A stretch of 64,000 bases of DNA, from contig CM034595.1 in the NCBI GenBank assembly GCA_020091685.1, positions 5,633,971 through 5,697,970 on the forward strand, written 5' to 3'. The notes beneath the pieces were generated by a model. The model made no database searches. It was given only the letters and a program-made list of their open reading frames with translations, and was not told the origin of the DNA. The position numbers and the translations under genes were made by a program. Shown here one piece after another: positions 45,177-57,169 of the stretch (positions within the stretch are counted from its first letter, which is position 1; every line of letters begins with the position of its first letter). Source of the stretch: Lutjanus erythropterus. Lineage: Eukaryota; Chordata; Actinopteri; Lutjaniformes; Lutjanidae.

Positions 45177-46553
45177 TACGTCACACTACATTATGCAAGA
45201 AGAAAATTCAGCACAGTGCTGCTTTGAGCTGATGCTAATTCATCATAGCGCATTATAATATATTACAGTAAACATAAACTGATGGGAATGTCCCTTTTTT
45301 CAGGTATTTTGTCATAAACTAAAGTATTGCACCTTAAAATTTAACCTAATGATGAAGCTAGATGAAAATTCAGGAGGATCATAAGCCAGGGTGATTGTGC
45401 TGAAGTCTATCGCAATGGTGAAATTCCCAATGTTTGGTATTTCCTTTTCAAGTTTCAATAATCATTAACACTGTATTTGATCACTGCTCTATGAAAAGCT
45501 CACAGTACAGACAGTCTAGCAGGCAGTATCAGCCAGCGCAGTCCCAGGTACACATGTGCAGTACGCAGTATGCATTTGTATGGGGAAATGAAAACATGGC
45601 GGAAGGCAGTGACTGCGCTGCTCGAGAGATTTTTACACATCTATGACAACAAAGTCTGAAGTGTGGTCCTATTATGGTTTTATAAATCAGTCACTTCAGG
45701 AAGTTGTGAGGTTGTGACTGCAGCTTTATATAACATAAAACAAGTCTGTTGTAAATACTGGTAGATTCTGCTAACTGGGAAGACTGGTTTGTATATAAGA
45801 TTAAAGATTAGCTTATATAGTTTCATCTTGCAACAATGATGTTATTTTAAACTATTTAATTTTTTATCCTTGTCATAATTTTTGCAGCAAGCATTTGAAA
45901 GACAGGCTGGTTAAACAGCCACATCAAAAAATGCTCCAGACCTCACTGCAGTCCTTTCATATGGTTGCTGTTTTCATATCTGCAATATGCACAAAGTGCA
46001 GTTACCTGTCAGGGCCCAATAGTGTCATCTATAATGCCAATACATGGCATATTTAAAGTGCGTTCCATTTGCCTCAGAGGCTGGAAGTCGGAGCTGGGAA
46101 TGATGTCACACACACAAGTTGATAGTGTTCCAGTAAAAAAAGTAAAAAACACACTTTTTTGTGCTTGATAACATCATGTTTCAGTGTATTTTATGCATAC
46201 AAACAGCACAGCAACATGTCTTCAGGTAGACGTTCGCCAAAATGCAACTGATTAAATGAGACACAAAAGTAAGAAGTGCAAATAAAGAGCTTTCACTGTC
46301 CACCGGAAAGGAAAAGTTTAAAATAAGATTTCGTCTCTGTCTAGCCTGTGTCTCCTAGCCTTAAATGAGCTTAATTTAAGACTAATATGAGACCAGTTTC
46401 TCATGCTTCTTAAATTTGGATCCTGAAAAAACACCTTTGTCTTGTCTGAGCCTGAGACTAATTTGAGCTCATTTGAAGAACTAACAATGTTCTTTTTTTG
46501 TCTCACTGCACTGATCTTACTTGTCTTGAATAAGCAGCGCTTGAAATAACAGT
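45177..46553. other. intergenic DNA
   Basis: No gene recognised. At 46058-46115 the string GCGTTCCATTTGCCTCAGAG with GGAAGTCGGAGCTGGGAATG resembles the start of a common fish repeat whose other end may be the similar block at 47870-47995 (GCCATCTTGGATTTTGAGGT). If so, the Harbinger-like MITE inserted inside it. Confidence 0.35.
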
Positions 46554-47576
46554 GGGCCTCATTCACCAATGTCTTTGCAAGTTTTTTCTTAAATTTGTTT
46601 TTAAGAAAGGTCCTAAGAAAAGTCTAACTCGGATTCATGAAGGTGTTCTTAAACTGCAGAATTGTTCACATCTGTGTTCTTATAATCATGAACGCCGCTG
46701 TCCTCGGGGCATTTACTCGTTCTAAATTAGCATGAGTAAACGCCCCACTAATGCCCATAAAAGGGCACGAGACTGCAGGTTTGCGTTAGAGATTAGGCCA
46801 TCTCAGAAAATAAGCTGAATTAACACATTGACATTACATTTTATCTAAAAGCTGTAAAACCATGAAACATGCTGACACATTTAAACACCAGTGTGTAAAA
46901 CCTAAAGGTAGGTGATTATTTTTAATGAAGTGTTTTCTTCTTCAACATGTCTTTAAAATGTTACCTAAGTGCTTAGTTTGAATTCAAATTTTAAATATTA
47001 CAATTGTATAGAACAAACATAGTTTACAACCCCAAGATGGTCACTATAATGTTCTTGTTTAACTGCTCCACGTCTGTTCTCTGATGCTGTCTGGACAACC
47101 AGTCTCTTACACAGACAGTTTCAAAACTGGCCAAGATCCCTGACACACTTAAAATATGAATACATATTAAAAAAAATAAAGATATGCACTGAAATATGTT
47201 TGATTTGTGATGTTTCTTTCTTGAGATTAATTGTGACCTATAAATAATCACATTTTAAAAAATGTAATGGTTTGTAAAATATTGAAAATAATGACCAAAA
47301 AAATATAAATTATAAAAAGATGTTTGTAATTTAAGTATAATTGAAGTAGTAGTATGATATTATACAGCTTTGCAATTGAAGACAATGCGATTACAAATGA
47401 TTTTGCTCAAACATGTCAGACCTAAAATGTGCATAAGTCTGCTCTTGAGTGTTCTTAGATTCTTTTCTTATCTAAGAACAAGAAAAGACTGGTGAATGCC
47501 AGAGTCTTCCTGAAAATTGCGTAAAAAGGGTTTTAAGAAGAAGTTTCTTCTTAAGAACTGTAGGTGGATGAGGCCC
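46554..47576. mobile_element. PIF/Harbinger-like MITE
   Basis: The ends GGGCCTCATTCACCAATG (left) and, on the minus strand, GGGCCTCATCCACCTACAG (right) are inverted repeats flanked by a 3-bp duplication AGT (46551-46553 and 47577-47579). A 3-bp target duplication and GGGCC termini fit PIF/Harbinger. The 1023-bp interior has no transposase, so it is non-autonomous. Further TTCTTAAG-type subrepeats lie inside both ends. Confidence 0.72.
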
Positions 47577-47579
47577 AGT

Positions 47580-50500
47580 GAGATCTAAAAGAAAACTCAG
47601 TTGTCTTACATGAGATCTTAAATTTGTCTCAGTGGTGAAGTCTTGTTGCTCCATACGGTTGTCAAGGAGAAACTTCAGAGACACTTCTGAGGTCAGCAAA
47701 AGATCTCCTGCTTTTCTTTTGTTTGGCTCCTTCTTTTCCTCTAAGGGAGGATTTTGGAGAAACAGATGAGATTTCTGTGGGCTTGAAATAAGAATCTCAT
47801 TTATTTTTCATAAGACAAAGTCAACTGTGAGAAACAACATTTTTCTGTGGGTACTGTTGACATGCGGAGCAGCCATCTTGGATTTTGAGGTCAGGGTTGG
47901 TGAGGTTCCTCTGACTCTTGGAGTCAGAAATCCTACCTCAAGAGGTGTTCCAGTTGAGATTTCTGACTGGGAACTCAGCAATTCTGACTTCCCAGTTAAA
48001 ATGGAAAGCACTATTAATATTTTCATGTATTTACATAAACTTTTGGCCAGTGGCTGTTATTATTTTTATTTTTATGCAAACACAGTGGATAGTTCTGCCA
48101 ATTCTATTTGTTGTTTTCAATATAAAACTTGGCAAAGTGATTTCAATGTGTGTATCAGTACTTTTCTTAACATTTTCAGAATTTTAACAAAACAATGATA
48201 ATATTGATATTTCATACTGTTATCTTTTATTTTTAGTTTTAGTTTTATTTCAGTTGATATTGGTAATTATGGATCATGTAGCTTGTGACTCATAAAATCT
48301 TGTGTTTCCACAACACGCTGTTCTGATAGTCCATTCATCCATATCTAGGGGGTCGGGTCACGGTGTCAGCAGGCTGAGCATGATGTTCCGCTCTGCAGCA
48401 ACATTTTCCAGCTCCTCCACCTCAGCTGACTCCTTTCGACACGAAGGTACTAGCAGCGGTTCTACTCCAAACTCCCTCCAAATTTCTGTTCTGATAGTTG
48501 TTGTCCAAAAACCTGCAATACCTGCATGCTGACCTGTCTTTTTCTTTTTGCATCTTGTTGTCTAACATGTAACTCCACGCTGTTGCTCGTGTTGATGGGG
48601 CAACCCACCAAAACAACTGTTAGATAATTGTCTATTTCCATGTCACTTGTTGCACCTACGAATATGACTTGTTGCTCGTTCCATTACAAAGGGATATGAC
48701 AGGCTGTTAATGAACCGGGACGTACTCGCCTCATGCTTTCATGATGGGTTGAATTAATGCATTCAAGTGAAACTACTGAACAAACTACTTGACAAAGCTG
48801 TCGTCTTATCGCCCAGGCCTAAAGAAACATCACAGCTGTTAGAATTTATCCTGAGGTGGGCATCCTGAGGGGGGCATGTATTTCTGTGCCAAATATTGCG
48901 GCAAAAGGTCCCCCTTCAAAAGGTCAGTCAAATCTAGGGCTGATTCAACTGCTTCATAGTTTCTAGCACTGCTAGGGTGAGCGATGTCCAGATCACTTTG
49001 TTGTGTTTTTATTTTTTTTATTTTTTTGGAGACGCTGCATTGGCTGCACCAAAAAACAGGCAAGATACTGATAAAGAGCAGGAAATGGAGCCACTCTATG
49101 GCATCTAATTTCTTAAAAAATCTTAAAACCTGCACAAGTAAACACACAAGATACGCACACAAGATACAAGCGCACAGAACCATGTCTGCAAGTGGAAAAC
49201 CATCCTCATGAAGAAACTTTTCTTACAGCAGTTATGTTCTAAGCACAAATAAACACACGCCACACTCCGCCCAACACCTGACTGTATCTGAATACAGCCT
49301 TAGTGATGCATGTTACAACTGCAGCCACTGTGGGTTATACATGGATCGGGTGAGCAAAGCCATGACTATTAACATTCTGATGAATCGCAGATGGGTCACA
49401 GGTGGGAAATCGAGTTAAGAGAGACACTGTCTGCAAATTTATGCACAAGTCAAAGCAGTGCAACTTCAGTTTCCTCTGTCCTGACAACTTTATAAATACT
49501 GTCAAGTTGAAGATATTACTTATAGATCAATACAACATACAACAAAGACATCACTTGAAAAGCTTAGTATCATTTAACAAGTAACAGAGGCTACAGGGAC
49601 CAGTAGGGGTGTAGGTGTGGGTCTCTACATCAGAGAAAATAATATGTTCGGCTGGGTGGCAGATGGAAGATCAGAGCCCATCCATGTGTCAGTGTTCTCT
49701 TCAACGCCACCAGACTCTCTGGACTAGATCAGTAATTTTACCTGACATAAAAATGGGAGCTGCTGGACGACTGCTGCCTCAACCTGTTTGTCTGTTTGTG
49801 TCACTGTGTGACTTCAGTGTTTCAACACAATATTTCAGATACAAACTAACATAACATGCCACAGAACATGGCATGTCCAGCAACTCTTGTGTTCTGCAAG
49901 GTAAATTACTGTTTTTGTCAAAGGAGTCTGAAGTGATGTAACTGGTTCAGCTTCCTGTTCCTGGCTCAGAGTCAGGAAGCTGAGAGAGCAGCAGCTGGGG
50001 CAGAACGTTTTGTTGCACCAACTTACTGTAGCAACGGACGTGGATTTGGTTCAAAGAATTGATTGTGTAATTTTTGTAATAAATGCCCGAGCACAAGCAC
50101 ACCCGATTCAAATCCAGTACAGGAACGTGAACAAAAACTTAAACAACAATATATCAAATTTGGATTGAAACCCATTTGTAATGTTTTTTAGATGCTTACT
50201 ATTTTGTACATGAGACACTGTTTAGGAAGCTATTGTGGATTTGCGTTTCCAGGATTTTTAAAAGTTGCTAAGCAGAATGGACCTCACACAAGAACATGTT
50301 CATATTCATGTCTTAAATTTCTTACTTTTTTCATATAAAGGGCTCGTACAAACACACTCGTAACTTCAGAAAGCCGTGCAAATTATCCACCTGTGTGTAT
50401 TTGAGTGACTCCCCAATAATACCATATAAGGCTGCACTTCCTGCTTCATGTATCAGGAAGTGGTCATCCATGAAAATGGAATGAAAGAGAAAAAAGAAGA

Positions 50501-51899
50501 ACTTTACAAGCGGGGTTTGACGTCCTGCTTTCAGAGATCCATGAAGGAAAATCTGTAATTTTAACAGAGTCAGCAGTGGAACTAAAGGACCTGCTAAAGC
50601 AAAGAAAGGGGAAAAGCGAGTGCTGTTAATGTCGTGTTACTGGAGGGTCTGACTGTCACTGAAATAAAGAAGAAATGTTTCAATATGAAAATGACTTGAA
50701 AGGGAAAAAAACGACTCGTCACAGCCACAGGGGGCGATTGATGACTGCAGCGAGAGGAGAGGGTTGAGGGGAGGTTTTCATCATGGAGACAGAGGACAGA
50801 ATAAGTGAGGATGGTCACCTGGACAGAGACTTCATAAACCTGCATGTGAGGATATACAACCAATACACCTGACAGCAGGTAATAATAGATCACTGAATGA
50901 AGGATGAGAGGCTTCATATGTAATTTATTTTTCAAACTAATGAAATTATACAGTCATTAGTGAAAAACTTTGGTTTGGATGACAGCAGACTGCACACACA
51001 TGACTCTACAACAGGTCTGGACTGCTCGGAAATTCTGTTCGTATCTGAATGAAAATTCTAAATACAAGAAAATTGGTGAACGCCACATGTTCTCCTAAAT
51101 CACTCGTACGCACACCTGTTCGTGCAAGTGGTTCTTGATGCCCACTGACTATCAGGTGAGTCTGTATTTTAAGTTTTTAAAAATGACAGCAGTTTGGGTT
51201 CTGTGAGGTAGCTATCCAGGATGGTGATACATAACTGGAGCTAGTAAAACCTCAGTGCTTCACACAGCTATGCTGGTATGGATACCATTCAGCATTTTCA
51301 GAAATAAATCCCATAGAAGTAACTGCAGTTCAGGGCTGATACTGAAAACAAAGCAGGCAGCTGATTTGAAGTTAAACTTATTTGAACAACGGTGGAAGCA
51401 ATTCTCTATGAGGAAAAGCATGCAAACAAAACAAGTATAGCAAAGAGAAACTGCAAGGACAAGAACAATGTAGAAGCCATTTGTTATACTTGTACTCTTG
51501 TCACCTGTAGATACAGGATGAATTAAGGTTGTGACTATGAAATACACAGTGTGTAAAACCACAACTATGTAAGTATCAGAATCAGTTGTCTCTTTATTTT
51601 TCTCTTTTTTCGGTGTCCATCTAGGCTCGGGCCCAGCAGCTGTTGGATCCCTATCAGCTGGCATTTGTTCTCTTTTAATGGAAGGCTCTATTTAAGGTTT
51701 GAACAGATAAATCACAGCTCTTTTTTAGTGGGTACAAGGTTTTTGGACAAAAAGACCTTTACAGCAGACAGCACCACAACCAGACAGTTAATTCACATTA
51801 ATTTAGGGAATAAACAACATCTCTCTGCTGTAATTTGTTCCCACCATGCCCTTAAACAATGTTTTCCTCTCTCGCATTTATCTGTTCCGGTAATAGTGA
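47580..51899. other. intergenic DNA
   Basis: No gene recognised. Plus/minus frames such as 48839-49183 and 51260-51664 have no family motif. The block at 48340-48430 (GGGGTCGGGTCACGGTGTCA) recalls a fish retroelement fragment, but I cannot confirm it. Confidence 0.4.
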
Positions 51900-52320
51900 A
51901 AAATGATCTTACCTCGCGGTGAACTGGTCTCATCTGGGACAGCGAGAGGACACCACTGGAAGACGATGCGTGAAGAGAGTTATCCATGCAAATGCCAGCT
52001 AATGAAGAGTTTGCTTCGTCCTCAGAGGAGCCCCTTTGTCTCTGCTACTCAGGCTTCTCTGAGAGGAGTTTGGCAGGAGGACAGCGCTCACAGAACTGTT
52101 CATTTGCCCAGACAGTTAAGTCCTTGGGGAGCGGAGCGGAGGCGTCGCTGCAGAGGAGCTCTCGGACAGATTTGAGTGGTGTGTTTGGCCTGTGCCACCG
52201 CTAGCTGTCTCGTTCTTGGCTCGCCTGTATTGGGCCGCATCGACCCTCACTGTCAAAGCTGGCAGAGGTGTGACAAGGAAATGCCTGTCTAATGCGCTAG
52301 CATCTGGTGGCTTCATTAAT
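51900..52320. other. GC-richer block, possible unplaced exon or regulatory element
   Basis: About 420 bp clearly richer in G+C and CpG than the flanks (for example GGAGCGGAGCGGAGGCGTCG, GGGCCGCATCGACCC). Frames are open on both strands (51903-52175 plus; 52116-52316 minus), but none has a recognisable domain or a convincing pair of splice sites. It could be a 5' exon with its CpG island, or a conserved non-coding element. Confidence 0.35.
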
Positions 52321-52539
52321 TTTCCAACTATGTGGGTCAGGCATGTGTTTTATGTTATACTGTGTTTTTAGTGTCCTTTTAATGACTGAATTTTAAAATT
52401 AAAGGTCAGCGCCATCTTCATTCTCTTCTGGGTCAGCTGGGAGAGTGGCGACACTGCAACTTTCACAAGCTCTTACAGTCTAAAAAACTAAATAAACTGA
52501 CAAAAATGTCAAGAAAGAAAATATTCTTAACACTAGAAG

Positions 52540-53170
52540 TGCCAGAATTCCAGAAGAGATCATTTTGACCTTCCAAACTCCATTAACACTCATGATAAAT
52601 ACCAGACTAAGAGATGAATGCATTTGTTATGTTAGTTTATCTTTTTAAAAATGAAATAACACCAAACAGTAAAATGTATTTAAATATTTATCAATATGCA
52701 TGCTAATCACATGTAGTAAAGTGTAATGATTGTATATATTCAGAGCAGTATTTTTCTGCTGGATAATAGCCATCAGTGATCTGATTCAAATTTTGAATTA
52801 ATTTAGAATTACTCAGATATGTACTCAGGTATTTTATAAGATTATCAACATTATTACGTTATAAACGTTATTTTAACACTAATAACAACAAATTTCCACC
52901 TAGAACCATCACAAAAAATAATCATAGTCCGTTGGAAAAGGTTGGGAACAAGAACAAAAATAGAACCAAAAAAAAAAGTTGGAAACACTGCTCTTTGGAA
53001 TAACTAAAGTTGTTTTGTTTCAAAATTTGAGAGCTTTAACACAAAAATTCAGTGACTTATGGGTGCTGAGACAAAAAGTGTTACAACCATCCCTGGTCTC
53101 CCCTACTTTATTTTTCTAATGAATTAATTGTTTGTACTTTAATGTTGGGAAATTGGAAATCAAGACCACT
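52540..53170 (-). repeat. interspersed repeat, minus-oriented copy
   Basis: Reverse-complement partner of 24607-25251. Shared segments include TCAGCACC-like centre, GGTCTCCCCTACTTTATTTT and the end AATTGGAAATCAAGACCACT. Confidence 0.8.
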
Positions 53171-55129
53171 TGTTAAGTTTTATTGATGGAGACAATGATA
53201 GTTGCCAAGCAATATTCAGTATTGCCTCTTGTCAAGATGGTCCCTCTTTGCGCTCACTCAGAAGCTGCTGGGTCCAGTTCTGTTTCCTGCAGCATAAAAA
53301 AAAACACTATCAGGGCCTTTAGTGACACAGCTAACTGAGGTAACAGCAGCTAACAGGCTAGCTACAGCCAAAGAGAGTTACAGCAGAGAATATAGTGAGC
53401 AGCAGTTGGTGGTTACGCTGGTCATACGCTGCCTCCTGTTTATTTGACAGTTAACTTTGACAGGTGGACATATCTTACATGCTGCTCCTTCAGCCTTGGG
53501 GTTTAAACCGCAACGTCATCGTGCAGAAACCTTTGTCAGGTTACACTGGAAAAAGTTATTAGAAGGGCCAAAACATACGTACTTTGAATACTGAGTGCTC
53601 CAGTGTAAGGCTTAACAGACTAACACACACAATACGAATTTAATGGACACAGGCAAGACAATCAACAAGGCTCTACACCTCTAACCTCTTTAAGGCTATG
53701 TTGTGCTACGTTAGCCTACATTTTCTTTCATTCTGATTCAGCTTTTTAGAAGTGAATCCCATCTTGATGCAACCTGATGATAACCTGGTTTGTTACACAG
53801 AACCTTCTGGGAAGATGTCCTTAGAAACTGTTTAGAAAAGGGCAGGTACTTTCAAAACAAAAAAATTGACAGGTGATTGGATGATCTATCATGTCTAACA
53901 CAGGCTTCAACTAATCAGATCAGTGCTTCCATGGATGCTTCTCTCTGTTGTCACACATAAAGCCACGCCCATAGCCACTTGTAGTCGCTAGTCTAGACTT
54001 GATGCACACTGAGACAGAAGTTTTAACTTTAAATGAATATAACCATGATAACAACTCATTTTCAAGTTGTACGAGGCAATGATAAGTTTTCTAAACTAAA
54101 CGACAATTGGACTGTGGACTACTTGCAAGGGCGCCACCCAAGGGAGAAAGCCGAACCGTATTCAATGGTACTATTTTGGGATTTGAAGAATGAATACTGG
54201 ACATAAGCTTTTAAAATACATTTTAGTAACAACTGCAAGTGACAGCTAATTCTTGACAGACTCCCCCAAATTTTTCTTTTGTGCCGATCCGAGCCACCCC
54301 CCATATTTCGCACCATGCTTGAATTCACAGCTGGATTACCAAAAGAGAGTCTACAACTGCCCGGGATCCTCAGACCCTCAGAGGCTTCAAAGTTTCCAGA
54401 TTCTGTATGATAAGTAGTAAATATGTTACACAATAAGCCCCTTCAAAGAAAACTTAAAATGGAAGGGAATCAAGGTGTCTCTTGGAATGAATGTTTGTCT
54501 TACAAAGCAGTGGGGCCCAAACTTTCAGTCTGTCTCCTTAAAACAAAGCTACATCTAATCCCTCTGTACACAGCAGTGATGAGATTTGAATGGATCTGAA
54601 GCCTTTTTCTTTTTCTTTTTAAAAGGCCTGTTGAAATATTTTTGTTTTCTTTGGCAATCCTTTGTCTCTCTCTTTAGCTTTTCTTTTTCTGGTAAAGACC
54701 TGTGTAATGACCTGTGTATTGGAAAGTGCTTTTTCTAGAAGATGTGCCTTGATTCACTGGCCTCTGTCAATCTTAAATTAACTTTTCATCCACAGAGCAT
54801 GTTTAACAACAAGTTCTTGAGGACAATATAAAATTTTGTACAAATCTATGAACTTTAAACAATGACAACAATGTATATACAGCCTGACATCTCTTTATAA
54901 ATACCTGCCGACCTAACAGAGCTTACGGTGGCAAATGTTGACCAATTTGGCATTCCATTAAAATATATCACCATCAGGTGTTTGAACACTTGGCATCAGC
55001 GTACCTCTGCCTCTGTAGTGAGTAAAGACAACTGATTTTTGTGTCAGTGGTTTCTGGGTGGTTTACAGCAAATTTCCCACTTCGTTCTGTGGCAGCACCT
55101 AATTTTAACTTCATTTGAACTAAATCTGA
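53171..55129. other. intergenic DNA
   Basis: Nothing that I can identify as a gene, RNA or named repeat. Confidence 0.4.
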
Positions 55130-55230
55130 TGCTGAACTTTAAAATTGAATTGCAAGTTAAAACTGGAGTCAAATTCCTTTAAAGTGTTCAAACTTAGACA
55201 ATAAAGCTGATTCTGATTCTGAATAAAGAC
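55130..55230 (+). repeat. probable LINE 3' tail
   Basis: Ends GACAATAAAGCTGATTCTGA with a TGATTC tandem, the tail style of fish CR1/L2-type LINEs. Only the very end is recognisable. Confidence 0.5.
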
Positions 55231-55340
55231 TTTGTTTTGCATGACATTAGAATTGCATTAAGAAGCGATTTCCTCAGGGCCAGTACAGTGATCAGTAACG
55301 CTTTTATCACACCATATGGACACTGTGAGCTCTGGTTTCA

Positions 55341-55616
55341 AGCAATAGTTAACCCAAAAATTAAATTTCACTCAATATCTACTCACCCCTGTGCTGATGT
55401 GAGGATAAGTGAAGATCTCCAGGTCACAAAACACTCCTGGAGCTTCAGCGGAAAACAGCGTTGCAGCCAAATCCAGTATAATTGAGGTGAATGGTGACTA
55501 ATTTTAAAATGTGAAAAAAGAACACAAAAAAAAACCCAAAAAACCAAAACAAAATGTCTCCATACTGCTTGTGTGTACTGCTTCAGTGAAATTTCATTTC
55601 TGGGTGAACTATCGCT
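55341..55616. mobile_element. MITE family 1, copy 4
   Basis: Left end CAATAGTTAACCCAAAAATT and right end TGGGTGAACTATCGCT before TTAA (55617-55620). The interior 'cacaaaacactcctggagct' block is shared with the other copies. Confidence 0.8.
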
Positions 55617-55620
55617 TTAA

Positions 55621-57169
55621 AGATAGATATGAAAATGTGCTGAAACTTACAAGACAATATAAGACTTTGTTTGCTTCAACTTTGTTGTAAAGAACTATTT
55701 ATTATCATTCTGACTGTTGCTATGGAGATGAAAAAAACAATCCAATGTTGATCTCACGAGAACTGTGATATCATATCTGATGGATCAAAGCAGTGTTCTG
55801 TTCCATCAGTGATGTATTAAAGGATCAGAATGTTACTGGTTTATAAAAGGTACTTGGCTCAGACTACAGGAGACTTTTCACCATGTAAAGCCAGCCTGGT
55901 AAGTAATTTGGCACTTTTAATTTTGAACTTAATGTTCTTTCCTATAATCTCAAACATGTACACACTAGAAGATGCTGTGCTAATAACTCTTTCCCCACCA
56001 GCGTTTTTTTTAATTAAGTTGCCAGCCAACACCAGCACAGATGTTTCAACACCCACATAGAATATTTAGTTCTATGAATATGTTAACATGGAATATATAA
56101 AAAGAAAGAACAGATCTTCTAGTTTCAGGCACAAAAAATGGAAAAAAAAAAAGTTTGTTCTAATGTCATTTCGTTTCATTTTCATCTTTTCATTTTCTTA
56201 TAAGCACTTGAATGTTGGTTGGTTGCATCCAAAAAACAAAAAAAAAAAACAAATACACTGTCCTGACAAAAAACTGAATTTTTTGAAATGGGCATTTTTA
56301 AGCAGAATATCAGGTTCATGGTTTTATTTATTTTTTTAATCACTTCATATTATGTGTGTGACATCACTGTCACCAGTGTGGTTAACATTACGCGTGTATG
56401 CCCCGCCCCCCACCTGACACACTGTCGGAGAGGCCTGAGGCTGGAGGCTGTCTGCCCCGGCTGCAGCGCAGATCCCAGGGGCTGAGCAGCCTCACTGTGT
56501 CCCAGGTGCTGTGGAGGTCCAGGGTCTGCAGTGTGAGCAGCCCCGCTCTGTGCCCGGGCTCTGTGCCTGGGTCATGATGCTCTCTGACCTGCAGATCTGC
56601 AGCTGAGCACCAATGTTTTCATGCCAGATAATACCATCTCCTTCTTCTGCTGCTCAATTCCAATGGTTTCCTTCTTCTTCGGGTGACAATTTTTTGTCAG
56701 TTGATGCGTCACAGCATCCCCTAATACCTCGCAGTGAAAACAGCAACTGATGAGATATCTCATCAATGGCTGGGAAAGAGTGAAGAATGTTTATTTTTTA
56801 TTTATTTTACGAGGAGCTGAACAATGGTAAACACTCTAGTCTTGAGGCTTACATTAAATAGCCCAGTGTATAAGATATTGAAACTGACAATTAAATCTCA
56901 CCTCCAGTTCTTGCTGAGGAATAGACAGCACTTGTTGCCAGTTAACCAACCATTTTCTCATACAGATCATTTTTTCTCACTGCACATGCCATTACGACAG
57001 TAAGCTGCTGCACCATGTCTGTCTCTGTTATGTTTCCATCTGCCTCACTCTGACATGATAAACTAGTCTTCTTGACTGTGTGAGGTCCCATTAAAAAAAC
57101 TTGTAGAGAAAGACTGACAGATAGGGATATAGAGAGATAGAAAGAAAGAAAATGTCTGAAAGACTGAGG
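55621..57169. other. AT-rich DNA with a GC-rich insert before the piggyBac relic
   Basis: Mostly AT-rich, but 56390-56610 is strongly GC-rich (CCCCGCCCCCCACCTGACAC, CTGCCCCGGCTGCAGCGCAG) and may be the leader of the piggyBac element or an unrelated CpG-poor insert. An 18-bp perfect palindrome (TGATGAGATATCTCATCA) lies at 56748-56765. No gene is recognised. Confidence 0.4.

Noticed and set aside
31000-57000. Exons of genes that neighbour PTTG1IP in mammals (for example ITGB2, ADARB1)
   Set aside because: I looked for their recognisable domains (integrin beta, dsRNA-binding, deaminase) in the open frames and saw none.
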